Source of the DNA: Allobosea sp.
GTDB lineage: Bacteria; Pseudomonadota; Alphaproteobacteria; Rhizobiales; Beijerinckiaceae
Direction of reading: 5' to 3'
NCBI RefSeq assembly: GCF_017308075.1
Contig: NZ_JAFKFX010000042.1
Coordinates: 1-64,000 of the forward strand
DNA length: 64,000 nt
The notes beneath the pieces were generated by a model. That model made no database searches. It saw nothing but the letters and a program-made list of their open reading frames with translations, and had not been told where the DNA came from. Position numbers and translations under genes: made by a program. Of the stretch, positions 8,513 through 16,416 are shown in pieces; position 1 is the first letter of the stretch, and each line of letters begins with the position of its first letter.

Positions 8513-8714
8513 ATGAAGAAGCTGTCCACCGTGATGTGCTGCCTGCTGTTGGCGGGATGTGCGGGCATTAGCAGGGGCTCCGGGCGTGGATCCTATGCAA
8601 AGCGATGGGCACAGCTATGTGCCGGTCGGAGCAGGAACCTATGATCCGCCGCCCGATGAACATCGTCCTGTCAGTACCTGCACGATGAGAGGGCAGAACG
8701 TCGTTTGCCGCTGA
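8513..8714 (+). pseudogene. Small lipoprotein with an apparent frameshift
   Basis: The ATG at 8513 begins MKKLSTVMCCLLLAGCAG, a textbook lipoprotein signal with the lipobox LAGC. In this frame the protein soon becomes an implausible arginine-rich tail and stops at 8644. In the next frame, from about 8571, the sequence reads APGVDPMQSDGHSYVPVGAG then TYDPPPDEHRPVSTCTMRGQ and NVVCR, stopping at 8714. That has normal composition. One extra base around the GGGG run near 8571-8578 would explain this. It is either a real frameshift mutation or a sequencing error. Confidence 0.5.
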
Positions 8715-8910
8715 ACACATGTCTCCGACCGGATTGGTGCTTCTCACTGTCGCGAGCTGAGCTTCCTGCCACGCAGCTCGGAAAGTACGACGACCTGTGT
8801 GCGCCCGCTATTTGCGGCTGCTGGATGGAATGCAAGGACGGTGAAACTGCTGGCCGAGCAAGCGCGCACAGTTGACCAAAGTGACCTTCAGCGCGCCGCC
8901 GGGCCGGCGG

Positions 8911-9243
8911 TCATCGGCAGGCGTCGAGCAGCAGCGCTGCGAGGCCGGCCCAGCAGACGCCGATAAGGCTCAGACCGTCGAGTGCAAGCGCCGTCAACCG
9001 TATGAACCGTTCGGCCTCGCAGCTTCCGCTCGTGTCGGTATTTCGGACGGTTCTGTGGGCGTGCAACAGGATCGCGGCAATCGCGAAGAAGGTCGAACCG
9101 GCAACGATCGCATCATGGGCCGCCGGCTCACTCCAGCGGCAGGCCAGCGATTCCGAGGCATAGACCGCGAGAAAATGGGCGGCCCAGATGACCGGCCCGG
9201 TCAAGGCAAAGCCGGCCCGGCGCAAGGGGGCGGTGTTGCTCAT
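8911..9243 (-). CDS. Small membrane protein of the cytochrome oxidase operon
   Basis: This 110-residue protein has three predicted membrane segments (GFALTGPVIWAAHFLAVYAS, AIVAGSTFFAIAAILLHAH, LTALALDGLSLIGVCWAGLAALLL). Its start overlaps the stop of the subunit I+III gene by 4 bases (ATGA), so it is the last gene of the oxidase operon. The sequence is not a canonical subunit IV. Its position and topology suggest a small accessory subunit or assembly factor. The histidine-bearing first helix (WAAHF) is noted but not interpreted. Confidence 0.65.
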   Translation of the reverse strand: MSNTAPLRRAGFALTGPVIWAAHFLAVYASESLACRWSEPAAHDAIVAGSTFFAIAAILLHAHRTVRNTDTSGSCEAERFIRLTALALDGLSLIGVCWAGLAALLLDACR

Positions 9244-11792
9244 GTCTGCGCAACCAGCCGCGGGAAGCCATGGGTCAGCAGGAGCCCGAAAGCTGCCTGG
9301 CCGAGCGTGTAGAGCCAGAGGAGCATCAGGACATCGAAGACCGCCCGCCGGTTGCGGTCGAGCCGGTGGGCGAGAAGGCGTGCGACGGTGAACAGGGCCG
9401 TGACGAGGACGGCTGCTGCCATCTGCGCCTGCAGGGCGGCATTCGCGTAGACCATCGCGGTATAGCCGCTGGATTGCGGGCGAAGGCCGCTACGCCAATG
9501 GCTGGCGACATCGATGAAGAGCGCGCCGGCAAGCGCCGCTCCCCCGGCGATGAGAAGACTGGCTACGAGACCGGGGCGGGGTACATCACGACCAAGGACG
9601 AAACGGGTGCCGGCAAGAAGCGCTCCGCTGGCGCCCAGGGTCGCCAGGGACACCCATGCGCTGACTGCCGATGGCAGGTCGGTTTGCCGGGGCCATCCCT
9701 CGGGACCGACCGTCCAGAGGTAGAGGTAGCCGAACAGGTAGGAGAGATAGAGCGCCGCGGCGACCAGCAGCAGGATGATCGTCGCCCACCAGCTGTGTGA
9801 GATCGGCCCCGACGCATAGGTCGGGAGCATGATGCCGCCGCCGATATCGACATTCCCCGCCGACGGCGGATCACTGTTCCACATCCAGACCAGGATCGAC
9901 GCCACGGCGAGAACGCCGCAGGTCGCTGCGAGCATCACGGCCTTGACGGTCAGCAGCAGGAAGAAGGCGGCGGTGAACAATGCGGCGCATAGATGCGCGT
10001 AGCCGGGGCGGCTGAGGCGCATGACGTATTGCGGCTCAGCCTCGATCGGCGAGGTCACGATCGTCTCGCGCGCGCCGGTCGCCGTTCCCGGCAGGTAGTA
10101 TGCGCCGGCCTCCACATGTCCTGCGAGGTCGGGCTGCTGCCAGAGCGGCTCTCGACCGCGGACGCGCGGTATGCTGCGCGTGGCATAGGCGTGGTTCGGT
10201 AGCCATTCGAGCGTGCCCGCACGCCAGATGTCGCCAGCCCCGCGCTCGCCCGTCAGGCGCATGTTGCTGATGACGTCGATCAGGAAGACGAGGATGCCGG
10301 TGGCGAGGATGAAGGCGCCTATCGTCGAGACCAGGTTCAGCCCGTCCCAGCCCATCCCGGCCGGATAGGTGTAGACGCGCCGCGGCATGCCGATCAGCCC
10401 GGTCAGGTGCATCGGCAGGAAGGCGATATTGAATCCCGCGAATATCAGGCCGAAAGCCCAGCGGCCGAGCCGTTCGGACAGCGGCCGGGTACTGAAGGCC
10501 GGCGTCCAGTAGTAGATCGCGGCAAAGAGCGGGAAGACCATGCCGCCGAACAGCACATAGTGGAGATGGGCGACGACGAAATAGGTGTCGTGCGCCTGGC
10601 GATCGAACGGGACCATCGCGACCATGACCCCGGTCAGTCCTCCCAGCGTGAAGATCAGAAGGAAGCCGATCACGAAGAGCGACGCCACGGTCAGCCTGAG
10701 ACGTCCGGCGGCGATCGTCGCGATCCAGGCGAAGACCTGGATGCCGCTCGGGATCGCGACTGCCATGCTCGCCGCCGAGAAGAAACCGAGCGAGCGGGCC
10801 GGGATGCCCGTGGTGAACATGTGGTGGACCCAAAGGCCGAAGGAGAAGAAGCCGACGGCGATCAGCGCCACCACGATCAGCCGGTAACCGACCAGTGGCG
10901 TGCCGGCCATGGTCGGGACGATCATCGAGACCATGCCGGCCGCCGGCAGGAAGATGATGTAGACCTCCGGATGGCCGAAGAACCAGAACAAGTGTTGCCA
11001 GAGCAGGGGATCGCCGCCGCGCTCGGCGATGAAGAAGGGCCAGTCGAAGGCGCGCTCGAGTTCGAGCAGAATCGTCGCCAGGATCACCGCCGGGAAGGCG
11101 AAGACGATCATCCCGGCGAAAATCAGCATGGTCCAGGCAAAGATCGGCATGCGTGCGAGCGTCATGCCGGGAGCACGAGTACGCAGCACGCCGACGATGA
11201 TCTCGATCGCGCCCGCTATGGCCGAGATTTCGATAAAGCCGATTCCCAACAGCCACCAATCGGCGCCGACGCCGGGTGAGAAGCGGGCTCCGGTCAGCGG
11301 CGGGTACATGAACCAGCCGCCCGAGGGAGCGACCCCGAAGAACAGCGTGCAGAAGAACACCGACCCGCCGACGAAATAGGCCCAGAAGGCGAAGGCGCCG
11401 AGCCGCGGAAACGGCAGATCGCGGGCGCCGAGCATTTGCGGCAGCAGCAGGATGCCGACTGCCTCGACGGCAGGTACGGCGAACAGGAACATCATCACCG
11501 TGCCGTGCATGGTGAAAATCTGGTTGTAGGTCTCCTGAGAGAGGAAGTCGTTCCCGGGCGCCGCGAGCTGGAGGCGGATGAGCAGACCGAGCACGCCGGC
11601 GAGCAGAAAGAACAGGAACGCGGCGGCGATGTAGAAGTAGCCGATTATGGTGTTGTTGACTTCGCTGACGATGCGCCAGCCGCGCGGCCCCTTCCAGACC
11701 GCTTCCAATCTTTCGAGCTCGCCCTCCGGCCGCGGCAAGGTCGAGGGCAGCTCGGCCGCGGTTGCCGGGCCCATTTGCGGGCCGGCACTCAT
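9240..11792 (-). CDS. Cytochrome c oxidase subunits I and III fused (CoxN-like)
   Basis: This 850-residue catalytic subunit has about 12 spans of subunit I (residues about 45-560) followed by a subunit III-like domain (about 610-850). Haem and copper ligands are present: H96 (TMHGTVMM), the Cu-B centre with cross-linkable Tyr (GHPEVY, H274-Y278), H323/H324 (VHHMFTTG), and H409/H411 (VVAHLHYVL). The D-pathway Asp appears in ARDLPFPR, but the neighbouring asparagines are replaced. The K-pathway lysine motif TGIK is PSGIQ here. The enzyme reduces O2 with electrons from cytochrome c. The gene overlaps subunit II upstream and the small gene downstream by 4 bases each. It resembles the alternative oxidase encoded by coxMNOP in Bradyrhizobium. 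Confidence 0.85.
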   Translation of the reverse strand: MSAGPQMGPATAAELPSTLPRPEGELERLEAVWKGPRGWRIVSEVNNTIIGYFYIAAAFLFFLLAGVLGLLIRLQLAAPGNDFLSQETYNQIFTMHGTVMMFLFAVPAVEAVGILLLPQMLGARDLPFPRLGAFAFWAYFVGGSVFFCTLFFGVAPSGGWFMYPPLTGARFSPGVGADWWLLGIGFIEISAIAGAIEIIVGVLRTRAPGMTLARMPIFAWTMLIFAGMIVFAFPAVILATILLELERAFDWPFFIAERGGDPLLWQHLFWFFGHPEVYIIFLPAAGMVSMIVPTMAGTPLVGYRLIVVALIAVGFFSFGLWVHHMFTTGIPARSLGFFSAASMAVAIPSGIQVFAWIATIAAGRLRLTVASLFVIGFLLIFTLGGLTGVMVAMVPFDRQAHDTYFVVAHLHYVLFGGMVFPLFAAIYYWTPAFSTRPLSERLGRWAFGLIFAGFNIAFLPMHLTGLIGMPRRVYTYPAGMGWDGLNLVSTIGAFILATGILVFLIDVISNMRLTGERGAGDIWRAGTLEWLPNHAYATRSIPRVRGREPLWQQPDLAGHVEAGAYYLPGTATGARETIVTSPIEAEPQYVMRLSRPGYAHLCAALFTAAFFLLLTVKAVMLAATCGVLAVASILVWMWNSDPPSAGNVDIGGGIMLPTYASGPISHSWWATIILLLVAAALYLSYLFGYLYLWTVGPEGWPRQTDLPSAVSAWVSLATLGASGALLAGTRFVLGRDVPRPGLVASLLIAGGAALAGALFIDVASHWRSGLRPQSSGYTAMVYANAALQAQMAAAVLVTALFTVARLLAHRLDRNRRAVFDVLMLLWLYTLGQAAFGLLLTHGFPRLVAQT

Positions 11793-12772
11793 CGCAGGCT
11801 TCCGAGGTAGGCGGTCAAGGCGTCCATCTCCTCGCTCGTGAAGATCGCGAACGGCGGCATCAGCGCACCCGGCTTCGCGACCTGCGGATCGGTCATGAAG
11901 CCTGCAAGGTTCTCGGCGGTGTTGCGCAGGGTCGCGGCGGCGAGGAAGCGCCGGCCGCCGACCCGGCTGAGATCGGGGCCGACCATGCCTGCGGCCTGGG
12001 TGCCGCGAACCGCATGGCAGGCTCCGCAGCCGGTCGAGAGGAAGAGCTTTTCTCCCGCAGCGACCTTGGGTTCGGCCGGTTCGTTTCGAGCATCAGCAGC
12101 AGCCAGCCATGCCTGAAATTCGGCCTCTGGCACGGCGACGATCTCCAGGGCCATCAGTGCATGCGGTCCGCCGCAGTATTCGGCGCATTGGCCGCGATAG
12201 ATGCCGGGCCGCTCGGCTTTCAGGCGAAGCGTGTTGGTCCGGCCGGGGATCATGTCGAGCTTGCCGCCGAGGCTCGGCACCCAGAAGGAATGGATCACAT
12301 CGTTGGAGCGCAGCGCGAAATCGATCTCGCGGCCGACCGGAATCCTGATCTCGTTCGCCTCGCGAACGGGCGCGGCGCCGTCGCGCTGATAGTGGACGCG
12401 CCACCACCATTGTTCGCCGGTCACCGCGATACGAAGCGCCGGCGTCGTCTGCGCCGCTATGGTCTCGCGCATCAGCCAGAGGCCGTAGCCGAGCAACAGG
12501 GTCAGCACGACCGATGGAAAGACGATGCCGCCCCATCTGATCGCGCCTTCGCTGCCGATGACACGCCGCACGGGCTCCGCACCACGGATCGCTAGCGCCA
12601 GGGCGGCGATCACGATCAGCAGGATCGCCGTTGCCCCCACGAACAGGATCCAGCTCAGCAAAGCGATGCGCTCGGCCTCATCGCCGGCAGGAGAGAGGGC
12701 TGACTGCGGCGCCCAGCCGGGGAGGGCGGCCAGGATGAGGATCGCCGCCAGTCTGCGTCCGCGCACTGTCAT
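11789..12772 (-). CDS. Cytochrome c oxidase subunit II fused to a cytochrome c domain (CoxM-like)
   Basis: This is a 327-residue protein with a signal or anchor helix and a second helix (about 38-62 and 80-105). A periplasmic Cu-A cupredoxin domain follows (about 120-225): the first Cu-A His is in DVIHSFWVP, then GQCAEYCGGPHALM supplies the two Cys, the His and the Met. A C-terminal class I cytochrome c domain has haem motif CGACH and axial Met in GALMPPF. Such fusions (caa3-like) take electrons directly from donor cytochromes. It is coupled to subunit I by an ATGA overlap and to the upstream cytochrome gene in the same way. Confidence 0.85.
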   Translation of the reverse strand: MTVRGRRLAAILILAALPGWAPQSALSPAGDEAERIALLSWILFVGATAILLIVIAALALAIRGAEPVRRVIGSEGAIRWGGIVFPSVVLTLLLGYGLWLMRETIAAQTTPALRIAVTGEQWWWRVHYQRDGAAPVREANEIRIPVGREIDFALRSNDVIHSFWVPSLGGKLDMIPGRTNTLRLKAERPGIYRGQCAEYCGGPHALMALEIVAVPEAEFQAWLAAADARNEPAEPKVAAGEKLFLSTGCGACHAVRGTQAAGMVGPDLSRVGGRRFLAAATLRNTAENLAGFMTDPQVAKPGALMPPFAIFTSEEMDALTAYLGSLR

Positions 12773-13917
12773 CGGGGGGCCTCGCGGGGCGCAGCGAGGC
12801 TTGCGAAATAGGCTGCCAGATCACGCGACTGCGCCTCGCTGAGCCGGCGCGCGATCGGCGCCATGATCCGGCCCGTTGCACTGCGATCGTTGAGACCCTT
12901 TCGCCAGACCGCAAGCTGCCCTTCGAGGTAACGCGCCGGTTGGCCGGCGAGGTGGGGGTAGCCGGGAGCAGCGCTTTGCCCGTGGCAGCCGAGGCAGGAC
13001 GGCACGCCATGCGAGGGGACGCCGTCGCGCGCAATCGCCTCACCGCGTGCCGCCGCGGCTTGATCGCTTGTCTCGATGCTGGCTGGCGGGCGGGGCAATG
13101 AGGCGTAGTAGGCCGCGAGGTGCCTGACCGTGCTGTCCGGCAGGCCGATGGCTGCTGTCTGCATCACGCCGCTGTCGCGCTCGCCCTTGGCATAGGCGCG
13201 CAGAGCGTTTTCGAGCATGGCGGCGGGTTGACCGTGCAGGATCGGCACAAGCCGGCTCGGCGGTCCCTGCCGCGCGCCGTGGCAACGGGCACAGGCGCCG
13301 ATCGCATCCGGCTCGCTCTGCCCCGTGGCGACGTCCATGCCGCGCTGCGGCTCGGGTTCCACCTCGCCGAGCGCGAGGGCGCGATAGCCAGGGCGGTCCA
13401 GGCTCGGCAAGCGGCGCAGGAAGGCGATGACGGCCCAGATCTCGTCGTCGCGGTGCAGCGAGGGAAAGCCCGGCATGCCGGCATATTTCAGCCCGTGCTT
13501 GACGATCCAGAAAAGCTCTCCGTCGCTCCAACGGCCGACCCTTTCGGTGAGAATCGGTGGCGGCGGCAGCATGCTCGCGGCGACCGGACTGATCGGCGTC
13601 CCCGGTGAGCCATGGCAGTAGGCGCAGCCGGCATGGAAATGACCGGCGCCCAGGCGCACAAGGCTCTCGTCGATACCGGGCGGAAGGCTTGTCGAAGGAG
13701 CGCGCGCCCGAACCGAATTCTCCATGCCGAAGCGCAGGAAGTGGTCGACGACGCGGAAATGGCCGGTGCTCGCCGCGACATTGTAGACGCCGCTCCAGGC
13801 GAACAGCACGGCACCGGCCAATACCAACACCAGGGCCGAAATGGCCGCGACCAAAACGCGGGACGGCGCCGCAAGAAGCCACGCCGCTGTCCGCCTAGCG
13901 TGCGCGAGCGGTTGCAT
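12769..13917 (-). CDS. Membrane-anchored three-haem c-type cytochrome
   Basis: About 382 residues from the ATG at 13917 (an in-frame upstream start at 13950 is possible). One N-terminal anchor helix (VLVAAISALVLVLAGAVLF) is followed by three c-type haem motifs, CAYCH, CARCH and CLGCH, roughly 110 and 100 residues apart, each in a cytochrome c-like domain with candidate axial Met residues (YAGMPGFP, GVMQTAAIG, IMAPIA). The architecture resembles the cytochrome subunits of membrane dehydrogenases. Inside a cox operon it likely shuttles electrons to the CoxM cytochrome domain. It overlaps the CtaG-like gene upstream and the subunit II gene downstream. Confidence 0.8.
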   Translation of the reverse strand: MQPLAHARRTAAWLLAAPSRVLVAAISALVLVLAGAVLFAWSGVYNVAASTGHFRVVDHFLRFGMENSVRARAPSTSLPPGIDESLVRLGAGHFHAGCAYCHGSPGTPISPVAASMLPPPPILTERVGRWSDGELFWIVKHGLKYAGMPGFPSLHRDDEIWAVIAFLRRLPSLDRPGYRALALGEVEPEPQRGMDVATGQSEPDAIGACARCHGARQGPPSRLVPILHGQPAAMLENALRAYAKGERDSGVMQTAAIGLPDSTVRHLAAYYASLPRPPASIETSDQAAAARGEAIARDGVPSHGVPSCLGCHGQSAAPGYPHLAGQPARYLEGQLAVWRKGLNDRSATGRIMAPIARRLSEAQSRDLAAYFASLAAPREAPR

Positions 13918-14542
13918 CGTCGGATCTGGGATTGTCGTCGAGGCGACCAAGCAGCCTGGCAGCGAGCGCCACGCCCGTGACGAGATAACTCAGCGGACAG
14001 GCGGTGATCATCAGCAGGCCGGCGAGGTGCTGGTCGGCGATCGTCGAGGGCCCGGTCGCGCAAAGCGAGAGGGCAAGCCCCGGCAGTTCGTAGAGATCGC
14101 GCGGGGCAAAAACCATCAGTGCCCCCAGCAGGCAGGCAAGCTTGCCTGTCAGCAGCAAGGCGGCGAGGGCTCGCCAATCGGCAGCCGCGATCACGGCCGA
14201 CCAGAACCAGATGGCTGTGGCGCCCAGCGCTGCGATGAGAGCGAATTGCGCGAGCCCCGAACTCGCCGCCAGCTGCTGAATCATCGGGGCGTGCCACGCC
14301 CAAAGGGCAACTATTTGCGCAAGGCCTGCGGGAAGGATCGAGGTGCTGGCGTCGAAGCGATGGCGGAGCAGGACTGCGATGACGGGGGCGACGATGTTCA
14401 TCAACCCGAGATGCAGCATCATCTGCACGGATAGCGGACCGGGTTCGACCAGTGGCAGCGTCACCCCTCCGGCGACGAGCAATGCAGACGCCCCGGCCAG
14501 GACCGGAACGGTGCTCGAGCTTGGCCGATGGACGTGATGCAA
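13895..14542 (-). CDS. ctaG: CtaG-like cytochrome c oxidase assembly protein
   Basis: This is a 215-residue, seven-span membrane protein of the caa3-type CtaG family, as suggested by MMLHLGLMNIVAPVIAVLLR, IVALWAWHAPMIQQLA and TIADQHLAGLLMI (histidines probably binding copper). It starts with TTG at 14542, preceded by a strong GGGGGGAG ribosome binding site. The family takes part in maturation of the Cu centres of heme-copper oxidases, which fits its place ahead of the cytochrome and oxidase genes. This is not the Cox11-type protein that shares the name CtaG. Confidence 0.75.
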   Translation of the reverse strand: MHHVHRPSSSTVPVLAGASALLVAGGVTLPLVEPGPLSVQMMLHLGLMNIVAPVIAVLLRHRFDASTSILPAGLAQIVALWAWHAPMIQQLAASSGLAQFALIAALGATAIWFWSAVIAAADWRALAALLLTGKLACLLGALMVFAPRDLYELPGLALSLCATGPSTIADQHLAGLLMITACPLSYLVTGVALAARLLGRLDDNPRSDDATARAR

Positions 14543-14667
14543 GCGCTCTCCCCCCGGTATGACAACCGGTGGATGCGGTCTGGGTTCCCCGCCAATCGCT
14601 CAAAGAGGGCGCCGGCCGACTCCCTACTACGCGGTGGCGCACAGCCTTGGCGCGGCGATTATCATTC

Positions 14668-14913
14668 CTACCGGACCGCGTAGTGAAGGATCACCCAGGC
14701 CAGCCCGGCCAACAGAAGTCCCCCGATCAGAACAGCCAAAACGGGTCTGCCGAGGAAGCCTTGCCGGCTTTCAACGGGCGTCGCCACAGCAGGGTCTTCG
14801 CTGGAATGGTCGTCGGCGCGCATGGGTGCCACCACTGAACCGCCGGGAAACTCGCTCTGCCTCTCGGCGCGGGCGGTCGCCTGCTTGATGTCGCTGTCGT
14901 TTGCATTGCTCAT
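14668..14913 (-). CDS. Small single-span membrane protein
   Basis: This is an 81-residue protein with a hydrophilic N-terminal half (NANDSDIKQATARAERQSEF) and one C-terminal transmembrane helix (PVLAVLIGGLLLAGLAWVIL). No family is recognised. It lies 125 bp upstream of the oxidase operon on the same strand and may be its first gene. A GGAAC box lies upstream, but the -10 (GGTC) does not match EcfG. Confidence 0.5.
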   Translation of the reverse strand: MSNANDSDIKQATARAERQSEFPGGSVVAPMRADDHSSEDPAVATPVESRQGFLGRPVLAVLIGGLLLAGLAWVILHYAVR

Positions 14914-15093
14914 TGCACCACACCTCGATCAGGCCGCGCGTTTAGCCGTCGCAACCGATAGGGAGACCGTTGGGCTGCACGATTGTTCCACACGATGCTC
15001 TAGGCAGCACGCACACTGGCTCGTCGACTATCGGCGTTGCTTCTGACGGCGGTTCTGACGAAGTGCTGCCTGTTCTGACGCATCAAGGGGCAG

Positions 15094-15118
15094 GGAACAT
15101 CAGACACCGCGACGCGTT
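15094..15118 (+). promoter_or_regulatory. EcfG promoter
   Basis: GGAAC, 16 bases, CGTT, a perfect match. It lies about 104 bp upstream of the small gene at 15222. The 308-bp stretch 14914-15221 holds nothing else recognisable. Confidence 0.7.
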
Positions 15119-15221
15119 CTCCGCGTGCCGACGACAGGAGCCTTGTCCGCTGGCCGAGTGAGCCGCGGAGGTTCATGGCAACTGGGTTGCGGGTTTGAGT
15201 CTCGCGTGGGAGACACTGCCA

Positions 15222-15463
15222 TGGACGAATCCCGCGTCCGAGCGATCGCTAGGGCTCTTTGCCGATCCGCACGCGTCGATCCAGACTCCCTACTTTCAAC
15301 CGATGCGGCGTGTTCGTTGCCCGAGCCGTGCGTTTCGCCAATTGCGTCCACACCCGCTTGGGAACGCTTCCGCGCAGCAGCTCAAAAATACTGCGAAACG
15401 GCCACTGTCCAAACCGAGGTTTTGCCGGCACGATCCGCTTCCAGGTGCACGATGGCGGGATAG
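15222..15463 (+). CDS. Small hypothetical protein, stress promoter upstream
   Basis: An 80-residue frame begins MDESRVRAIARALCRSARVD PDSL and continues with AWERFRAAAQKYCETA. Small proteins with this start (helical, RAIARALC, followed by a DP-rich loop) are common and uncharacterised in Hyphomicrobiales. The C-terminal 20 residues look less natural, so the end could be altered. A perfect EcfG promoter upstream supports expression under stress. Confidence 0.4.
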
Positions 15464-15513
15464 CCGCTGAGGTACGATCCGGTTACAAGCTGTGGCGCGC
15501 TAAGAGGCCGAGG

Positions 15514-15768
15514 GTGCGGTTCTCATTTCCTCACAGTCACGCCTTCCCTGGCGCCCGTGTCATCGTTGCCGACGACGGTCTGGCCGAAGGAGAATGCCTG
15601 GTCGAGTTTGGGGATGGAGGTATGGTCCTTGCCTCGTTTCGAAGATGCGGTGGCGCGCTCCTTCTGAAAGTGCCGACCTATCGGACCGTCAGAGGCTCCG
15701 AAGTCGGAACGCGGCAATGGCTGATCGAGCTCCTGAACGGCGAGAGCTGGCGGGCGAGAGAGGCATAG
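15514..15768 (+). CDS. Small conserved hypothetical protein
   Basis: An 84-residue frame from a GTG at 15514 (AGAGG upstream) reads VRFSFPHSHAFPGARVIVAD, then GDGGMVLASFRRCGGALLLK, and ends RQWLIELLNGESWRAREA. Hydrophobic strands alternate with turns, suggesting a small beta protein. The open frame extends upstream to 15259, but that part is arginine- and cysteine-rich and overlaps the preceding gene, so the later start is chosen. No domain is recognised. Confidence 0.5.
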   Translation: MRFSFPHSHAFPGARVIVADDGLAEGECLVEFGDGGMVLASFRRCGGALLLKVPTYRTVRGSEVGTRQWLIELLNGESWRAREA

Positions 15769-15954
15769 CCGCGCTCTAAGCGGAACAATGCCTCCCGCCT
15801 GAACGGGCTCAGACGAGTGGGAGAGCAATCAGGGTCCCCAACCCCACCACGATAGCCGCCCTAATCCAGGCGCCACGAACGTCGGATGAAATAACGCGCC
15901 GCAACATGCCACATATCTCCGCCCTCCCTAGGCTGGGGAGGCCGAGGCATCGAG

Positions 15955-16248
15955 TCAAGTTGGATCAATCTTGTCGGCAACCGCGTCCTTTTTCTCCTGT
16001 GGTAGAAGCGTCATGGCCAGGATGAACAAGGCGAGCAGGAAGCAGACACTGTTTGTGAGGATCAGGGGCCACTCTCCGAGCCCAACTCCATACATGGTCC
16101 AGAGCAAGAAGCCTGAAACGGTGAAGCCATACGTCGTTGGAGAAATCGAGCTGGTATCTCTGCTCCTGACGATGCGCCAGGCTTGTGGAACGAAACTGAT
16201 CATTGAGCACATGGCGGCTAGCGCGCCAGCGACAGTGATCCAGTTCAC
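15955..16248 (-). CDS. SemiSWEET-family sugar transporter
   Basis: About 97 residues from a GTG at 16248. Three membrane helices make one SWEET triple-helix bundle: ITVAGALAAMCSMISFVPQA, TTYGFTVSGFLLWTMYGVGL, LTNSVCFLLALFILAMTLL. The PQ motif (SFVPQAWRIVRSRDTSSIS) is clear. SemiSWEETs dimerise to move small sugars along their gradient. The start is supported by a perfect EcfG promoter (16297-16321) ending about 49 bp upstream. Confidence 0.8.
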   Translation of the reverse strand: MNWITVAGALAAMCSMISFVPQAWRIVRSRDTSSISPTTYGFTVSGFLLWTMYGVGLGEWPLILTNSVCFLLALFILAMTLLPQEKKDAVADKIDPT

Positions 16249-16296
16249 GGACAAGCTCCCCCAGTAAATCGGCGGCCGTGCTGGCCTCACGCGGAG

Positions 16297-16321
16297 AACG
16301 ACCGACCTAATCTACGGTTCC
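16297..16321 (-). promoter_or_regulatory. EcfG promoter
   Basis: Minus strand: GGAAC, 16 bases, CGTT. It drives the SemiSWEET gene. Confidence 0.75.
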
Positions 16322-16416
16322 GTCGTTGGGTAGTTCATCGCACCAACGAGTTTCGTAAGGCATGAGGCGCTCATCATTGACGCCACATGCAGGACGAGTT
16401 CGTAGCGCGCAGCCGA

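Noticed and set aside
10407-11279. 290-codon open frame on the plus strand opposite the cox subunit I gene
   Set aside because: It is rich in Asp/Arg/Glu/Gly runs typical of the complement of GC-rich membrane-protein codons; the minus-strand gene has full active-site conservation.
14930-14985. EcfG-like site before the small gene at 14913
   Set aside because: GGAAC is present on the minus strand but the -10 reads GGTC, not [CG]GTT.
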